8,740 bases of DNA from an uncultured Candidatus Planktophila sp. (GTDB lineage: Bacteria > Actinomycetota > Actinomycetes > Nanopelagicales > Nanopelagicaceae): the NCBI GenBank assembly GCA_937975715.1, contig CALJUA010000132.1:1-8740 (forward strand), in the 5' to 3' direction. Below, in pieces: positions 5,589-8,740 of this stretch. Positions within the stretch are counted from its first letter, which is position 1, and each line of letters begins with the position of its first letter. Under the pieces are notes generated by a model. That model did not search any database. It saw only the letters and a list, made by a program, of their open reading frames with translations, and had not been told where the DNA came from. The translations under genes were made by a program, and so were the position numbers.

Positions 5589-6899
5589 GTGTTACCTCAA
5601 GGTTCTTCTTTCTGGCAGTTGATCCGCGATCGACGCTTGAGACCTCTGCTGCGTACTCGCTGGACTGGCCAATTTACTGATGGAATCTTCCAGAGCGCTC
5701 TCGCCTCATTTGTTCTCTTCTCACCTGAACGACAAGCTTCTGCTTTAAGTGCCGCCGTTGCATTCGCAGTCGTTTTGCTGCCGTACTCAATCGTTGGGCC
5801 GATGGTCGGCACGTTGCTCGATCGATTCTCTCGCCAACGCGCAGTTCTCTTCTCAAACCTGACTCGCGCTCTCACACTTATCTATATAGCGACGTTGATC
5901 TTCCAAGGTCGCACGGGGGTAGAGCTCACAATCTTTGTTCTGGTGGCATTCGGCGTCAACAGATTAATTCTCGCTGGCTTATCTGCCGGGCTTCCACTCG
6001 TTGCACCGCCATCCTCTCTTATTGCAGCAAATGCTCTCGCTGTCACCGGTGGATCTGTCTGGGTGGTTCTCGGTGGCGGAATGGGCTTATTAATTAGGCG
6101 TTTTACCGATGCCATCACAACTGCAGATCACGCCGATGGGTACCTCATCCTCGCAGCGTCCTGCGGTTATCTCTTCGCAGCTCTCTTTGCGTCATTGATG
6201 AAGAAATCAGAGATTGGTCCTGCGCCTCACCAAGTTCGAAAGGCGTCGATTACAGAGGGATTTATTGAAGTCCGCGAGGGTTTTAAATTTCTCGCAATTC
6301 ATCAAGATGCAGCTCGCGGAATTCTTGCAACAGCAATCCATCGTGGTGGAATTACAGCTTTAACACTGACTGCAATGTTGCTCGAGCGAAATACCTTTAA
6401 TGATCCCGCAGATAGCGATGCAGGGCTAGCGGGTTTAAGTATCGCGCTCTCATGTGCTGCGATTGGATTCACCATCGGAGCGCTTATTGCACCACTTGGT
6501 GTGCGATGGACAGGTCGCCATCGTTGGATGCGTCTATCAATGTTTGCTGCAATGGCAGGAACTCTGATTCTTGTTATCGACCGCAATCAGATTTTGCTAT
6601 GTCTTGCAGCATTTACTACCGGGCTCTTTGGTCAAGGCGTAAAGGTCACCAACGATGCATTAGTACAGTCAAAGATCAGTGATGAATTCCGTGGGCGCGT
6701 CTTTGCTGTCTATGACGTTGTCGTCAATGGATCAATTGTCTCTTTCTCCATCATCGCTGCGCTATTGCTTCCGCAGAGTGGAGATTCCTGGTTGGTGCCA
6801 ACTCTTGTTGCCGCGACTTACTTATTTATTGCAGCTGTGGTGTTGCGACCTACAAAATTCTTTCTTAAGGGTGGCGACGTGAACGCCACCACTCCATAA
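5589..6899 (+). CDS. Major facilitator superfamily transporter
   Basis: The 436-residue integral membrane protein has the alternating hydrophobic segments of a 12-helix MFS carrier. A loop between helices 2 and 3 resembles MFS motif A (LLDRFSRQRAV at 77-87), with a partly equivalent loop in the second half (VRWTGRHRWMR at 305-315). The N-terminal stretch DGIFQSALASFVLFSPERQ (31-49) resembles an actinobacterial MFS subgroup often found beside cca and the PBP gene. The substrate is not predictable. A cytoplasmic loop of about 45 residues (204-248) separates the two halves. The start is GTG, chosen because a -10 box lies 7 bases upstream and the protein fits the family from there. It is divergent from DUF5318 and converges on cca, overlapping it by 35 bases. 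Confidence 0.88.
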   Translation: MLPQGSSFWQLIRDRRLRPLLRTRWTGQFTDGIFQSALASFVLFSPERQASALSAAVAFAVVLLPYSIVGPMVGTLLDRFSRQRAVLFSNLTRALTLIYIATLIFQGRTGVELTIFVLVAFGVNRLILAGLSAGLPLVAPPSSLIAANALAVTGGSVWVVLGGGMGLLIRRFTDAITTADHADGYLILAASCGYLFAALFASLMKKSEIGPAPHQVRKASITEGFIEVREGFKFLAIHQDAARGILATAIHRGGITALTLTAMLLERNTFNDPADSDAGLAGLSIALSCAAIGFTIGALIAPLGVRWTGRHRWMRLSMFAAMAGTLILVIDRNQILLCLAAFTTGLFGQGVKVTNDALVQSKISDEFRGRVFAVYDVVVNGSIVSFSIIAALLLPQSGDSWLVPTLVAATYLFIAAVVLRPTKFFLKGGDVNATTP

Positions 6900-8307
6900 G
6901 TTCTTCTGTAGCTTTCTCTTCACCGAGTGGACCATGCTCCATGCGAAGTTCCATCAAGAAATCGAGAGCCTTTCCAACATCAGCTGATGGCTTGATATTA
7001 AGAAGTTTCATTACTTGTGCGCCATCGAGATCGGGGCGAATCTTTGAAAGCTCTTCCTCTTCCATCAACTTGGCGATTCGTGCTTCGAGCCCGTCATAGG
7101 TGCGAGATAGGCGCTCTGCCTTCTTTACATTGCGAGTGGTGCAATCAGCACGAGTCAGTACATGTAGATGTGTCAGTAATTCACCAGCGTCACGCACATA
7201 TCTGCGCACAGCAGAGTCGGTCCATTCGCCATCGCCGTAACCATGGAAGCGAAGGTGCAATGCGACAAGAGTTTCCACAGCATCGATAGTTTCATTATCA
7301 AAGCGGAGCGCCTTTAAACGAGACTTCACTAAACGCGCACCAACAACTTCGTGGTGATGGAACGAGACTCCACCACCTGGAATGAGATTACGTGTCTTTG
7401 GCTTTCCGATGTCATGCAAGAGAGCAGCTAATCGGTTGATTAGATTTGGCCCACCAAGACGATCCTCTTGAGTGATTGCCTGCTCGAGCACAGTGATGGA
7501 GTGTTCGTAGACATCCTTATGGTGATGGTGTTCATCTACCTCAAGACGTAACTTAGGAATCTCTGGTAACACATGCTCTGCAATTCCGGTATCGACGAGA
7601 ATTGTGATTCCAATACGTGGAGTTGGCGACATCAACATCTTTACAAATTCATCACGCACACGCTCTGCTGAGATGATTGAAATTCGGCCAGACATGTTGC
7701 GCATTGCATCGACAACTTCTTCGTCGAGCGTAAAACCTAACTGGCTTGCAAAACGCGCAGCGCGCATCATACGAAGTGGATCATCAGAGAAAGATTGCGT
7801 TGCACTTGCCGGTGTTCGCAAAATTCTCTGAGCAAGATCTTCGATGCCATTAAAGGGATCGATGAATTCTGGTGACTCTGTCGTTAGCTCTAGCGCCATC
7901 GAGTTCACTGTGAAGTCGCGACGTGATAAATCGCCCTCAATAGAATCACCGTATTCGACATCAGGGTTGCGAGAATCTTCTTCATATTTTTCTGTGCGAT
8001 ATGTCGTTACTTCAACAGTTGTATCGCCGCGCTTACCTGCGATAGTTCCAAATTCAATTCCGGTATCCCAGACATTTTCTGCCCAGATCTTTAAAATCTT
8101 CTTCGTCTCGAGTGGATGAGCATCTGTTGTGAAATCGAGGTCGTTTCCAAGTCGGCCCAAGATCGCATCGCGAACCGGACCGCCGACGAGTGCTAAACGA
8201 AAGCCCTTCTCTTTAAAGGCGGCTGCGAGTGAGCTGGCCAGAGGCGCCCGCTCGACGAGGGTCGCCAGCGCAAGCTCGCGCCCTAATTTTGTCTTCGCAT
8301 CACTCAC
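6865..8307 (-). CDS. cca: CCA-adding tRNA nucleotidyltransferase, HD-domain actinobacterial type
   Basis: This enzyme adds or repairs the 3' CCA end of tRNAs. From the GTG at 8307 the protein has 480 residues, as I recall for mycobacterial PcnA. The nucleotidyltransferase head shows Gly42-Gly43, Arg46-Asp47 and the metal-binding DLD (Asp56, Asp58). RRDFTVNSMAL (129-139) and DPLRMMRAARFA (176-187) follow. A C-terminal HD domain has HDIGK at 298-302 and a histidine-rich segment at 260-263 and 317-319, likely giving phosphohydrolase activity. An upstream ATG at 8409 would add 34 residues without family resemblance and would run through the NUDIX start and promoter, so it is rejected. The GTG has no Shine-Dalgarno but has TACCCT 8 bases upstream. 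Its 3' end overlaps the MFS gene. Confidence 0.95.
   Translation of the reverse strand: MSDAKTKLGRELALATLVERAPLASSLAAAFKEKGFRLALVGGPVRDAILGRLGNDLDFTTDAHPLETKKILKIWAENVWDTGIEFGTIAGKRGDTTVEVTTYRTEKYEEDSRNPDVEYGDSIEGDLSRRDFTVNSMALELTTESPEFIDPFNGIEDLAQRILRTPASATQSFSDDPLRMMRAARFASQLGFTLDEEVVDAMRNMSGRISIISAERVRDEFVKMLMSPTPRIGITILVDTGIAEHVLPEIPKLRLEVDEHHHHKDVYEHSITVLEQAITQEDRLGGPNLINRLAALLHDIGKPKTRNLIPGGGVSFHHHEVVGARLVKSRLKALRFDNETIDAVETLVALHLRFHGYGDGEWTDSAVRRYVRDAGELLTHLHVLTRADCTTRNVKKAERLSRTYDGLEARIAKLMEEEELSKIRPDLDGAQVMKLLNIKPSADVGKALDFLMELRMEHGPLGEEKATEELMEWWRSRRHP
6870..6890. terminator. Inverted repeat in the convergent MFS/cca overlap
   Basis: GGTGGCG (6870-6876) and CGCCACC (6884-6890) form a perfect 7-pair stem with a 7-base loop. 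It lies wholly inside the last codons of both genes. Neither side has a proper T-run, with only short mixed T/A stretches beyond. It may serve as a weak two-way terminator, or simply reflect codon constraint. Confidence 0.35.
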
Positions 8308-8314
8308 AATAGAT

Positions 8315-8334
8315 AAGGGTAGACGAGTACCCTT
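8315..8334. promoter_or_regulatory. Divergent cca/NUDIX promoter: inverted repeat containing both -10 boxes
   Basis: AAGGGTA (8315-8321) and TACCCTT (8328-8334) are perfect inverted repeats separated by six bases. Read outward, each arm contains the same -10 hexamer TACCCT: minus strand 8321-8316, 8 bases before the cca GTG, and plus strand 8328-8333, 7 bases before the NUDIX ATG. Neither gene has a Shine-Dalgarno, so both mRNAs are probably leaderless. The predicted start points are only about 33 bases apart, so polymerase could hardly occupy both promoters at once. The palindrome could also bind a repressor. Confidence 0.55.
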
Positions 8335-8340
8335 GCTCCT

Positions 8341-8740
8341 ATGACCCCGGCACCTAGTGCGGGCAGCGAAGGTATTAAGAAGAAGCGTCGGCGCAAGCGT
8401 CCGGCGCATCGCTCCCCACAGAATTCACCTACCCAACCAGGTGGGCAGCAAGTAAAGAAGACCCCCGCAAAGAAATCGCAGGCCACCTATGCAAAGAGGG
8501 TTGATGAAGTCAGCGCTGGTGGGTTGGTTATCGATACCACTGGAAAATTAGGCCTTCTTATTGGCCGTCGTGATCAAAAGGATGCGACAGGCAAGAAGAT
8601 TCTCTGGTCACTTCCTAAGGGACATATTGAAGAGGGTGAGACTCCCGAACAAGCCGCTCTCCGCGAAGTTGCTGAAGAGACAGGTATTCAATCAACAATT
8701 GAAAAGTCTCTCGGGATCATCGATTTCTGGTTTATGGCCG
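8341..8740 (+). CDS. NUDIX hydrolase, MutT4-like, 3' end outside window
   Basis: The open frame runs from ATG 8341 to the window end, giving 133 complete codons and no stop. NUDIX enzymes hydrolyse nucleoside diphosphates linked to another group, such as oxidised dNTPs, Nm-nucleotides or diadenosine polyphosphates. The full NUDIX box is present: Gly94, Glu100, then Arg108-Glu109 and Glu112-Glu113 with Gly115, fitting GX5EX7REUXEEXGU. It is preceded by SAGGLVID (58-65) and LWSLPKGHIEEGE (88-100). The first 50 or so residues are a basic, Pro/Gln-rich, probably disordered tail with KKKRRRKR at 13-20. Mycobacterial mutT4, also divergent from pcnA, has a similar basic start as far as I recall. The substrate is unknown. 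The ATG is supported by a -10 box 7 bases upstream. Confidence 0.9.
   Translation, partial: MTPAPSAGSEGIKKKRRRKRPAHRSPQNSPTQPGGQQVKKTPAKKSQATYAKRVDEVSAGGLVIDTTGKLGLLIGRRDQKDATGKKILWSLPKGHIEEGETPEQAALREVAEETGIQSTIEKSLGIIDFWFMA

Noticed and set aside
5597..5875. Minus-strand open frame of 92 codons opposite the MFS N-terminus
   Set aside because: It is Arg-rich and antisense to membrane-helix codons, with no family resemblance.
7505..7540. Histidine run HHHH in cca that could look like a tag or metal-binding insert
   Set aside because: Actinobacterial CCA enzymes commonly have a His-rich segment here before the HD motif, so it is a normal family feature.
7844..8119. Plus-strand open frame of 91 codons antisense to cca
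   Set aside because: It mirrors the conserved nucleotidyltransferase coding sequence, is Ser-rich as reverse-strand shadows often are, and shows no start signals.
8308..8409. 34-residue N-terminal extension of cca from the ATG at 8409
   Set aside because: The added residues do not resemble the family and would overlap the NUDIX start and both promoters. The GTG at 8307 gives the family-typical length and has a well-placed -10 box.

Overview
The window reads as a compact actinobacterial chromosome segment of moderate GC content (mid-to-high forties by eye, not counted). Several things point to Actinobacteria: the gene order around the S6 ribosomal-protein operon, a GT87-type membrane glycosyltransferase and class A penicillin-binding protein beside a DUF5318 zinc-ribbon gene, an actinobacterial-type CCA-adding enzyme divergent from a NUDIX gene, and GTG starts with leaderless-looking promoters. 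Modest GC and tight packing suggest a streamlined freshwater lineage such as the acI/Nanopelagicales group. That placement is an inference.

Layout, right to left on the minus strand for the left two thirds. DUF5318 (5546-5112), the class A PBP (5115-3193) and the GT87 protein (3179-2001) form one tight operon. The first two overlap by 4 bases and the next gap is 13 bases. After a terminator-like structure comes the operon rpsF-ssb-rpsR-rplI (1854-88). On the right, a major facilitator gene runs on the plus strand (5589-6899) and converges with, and overlaps by 35 bases, the CCA-adding enzyme gene on the minus strand (8307-6865). A NUDIX hydrolase gene starts at 8341 on the plus strand and runs off the window.

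The genes cover ribosome assembly (S6, S18, L9), DNA protection (SSB), cell-wall synthesis (class A PBP), probable envelope glycosylation (GT87), tRNA 3'-end maturation (CCA) and probable nucleotide clean-up (NUDIX). The same neighbourhood lies near the replication origin in Streptomyces and mycobacteria, so dnaB is expected to the left and mviN, trx, par and dnaA to the right.

The most interesting signals are non-coding. The 146 bases between the GT87 gene and rpsF can fold in two mutually exclusive ways: a terminator-like stem plus a local helix hiding the rpsF Shine-Dalgarno, or a long-range helix pairing the Shine-Dalgarno with the terminator's 5' arm. Both divergent gene pairs also carry TANNNT -10 boxes 7-8 bases from start codons that lack Shine-Dalgarno sequences. 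At the cca/NUDIX pair the two -10 boxes are the arms of one inverted repeat. No mobile element, CRISPR array, tRNA or rRNA was seen, and no wholly new protein system is evident.
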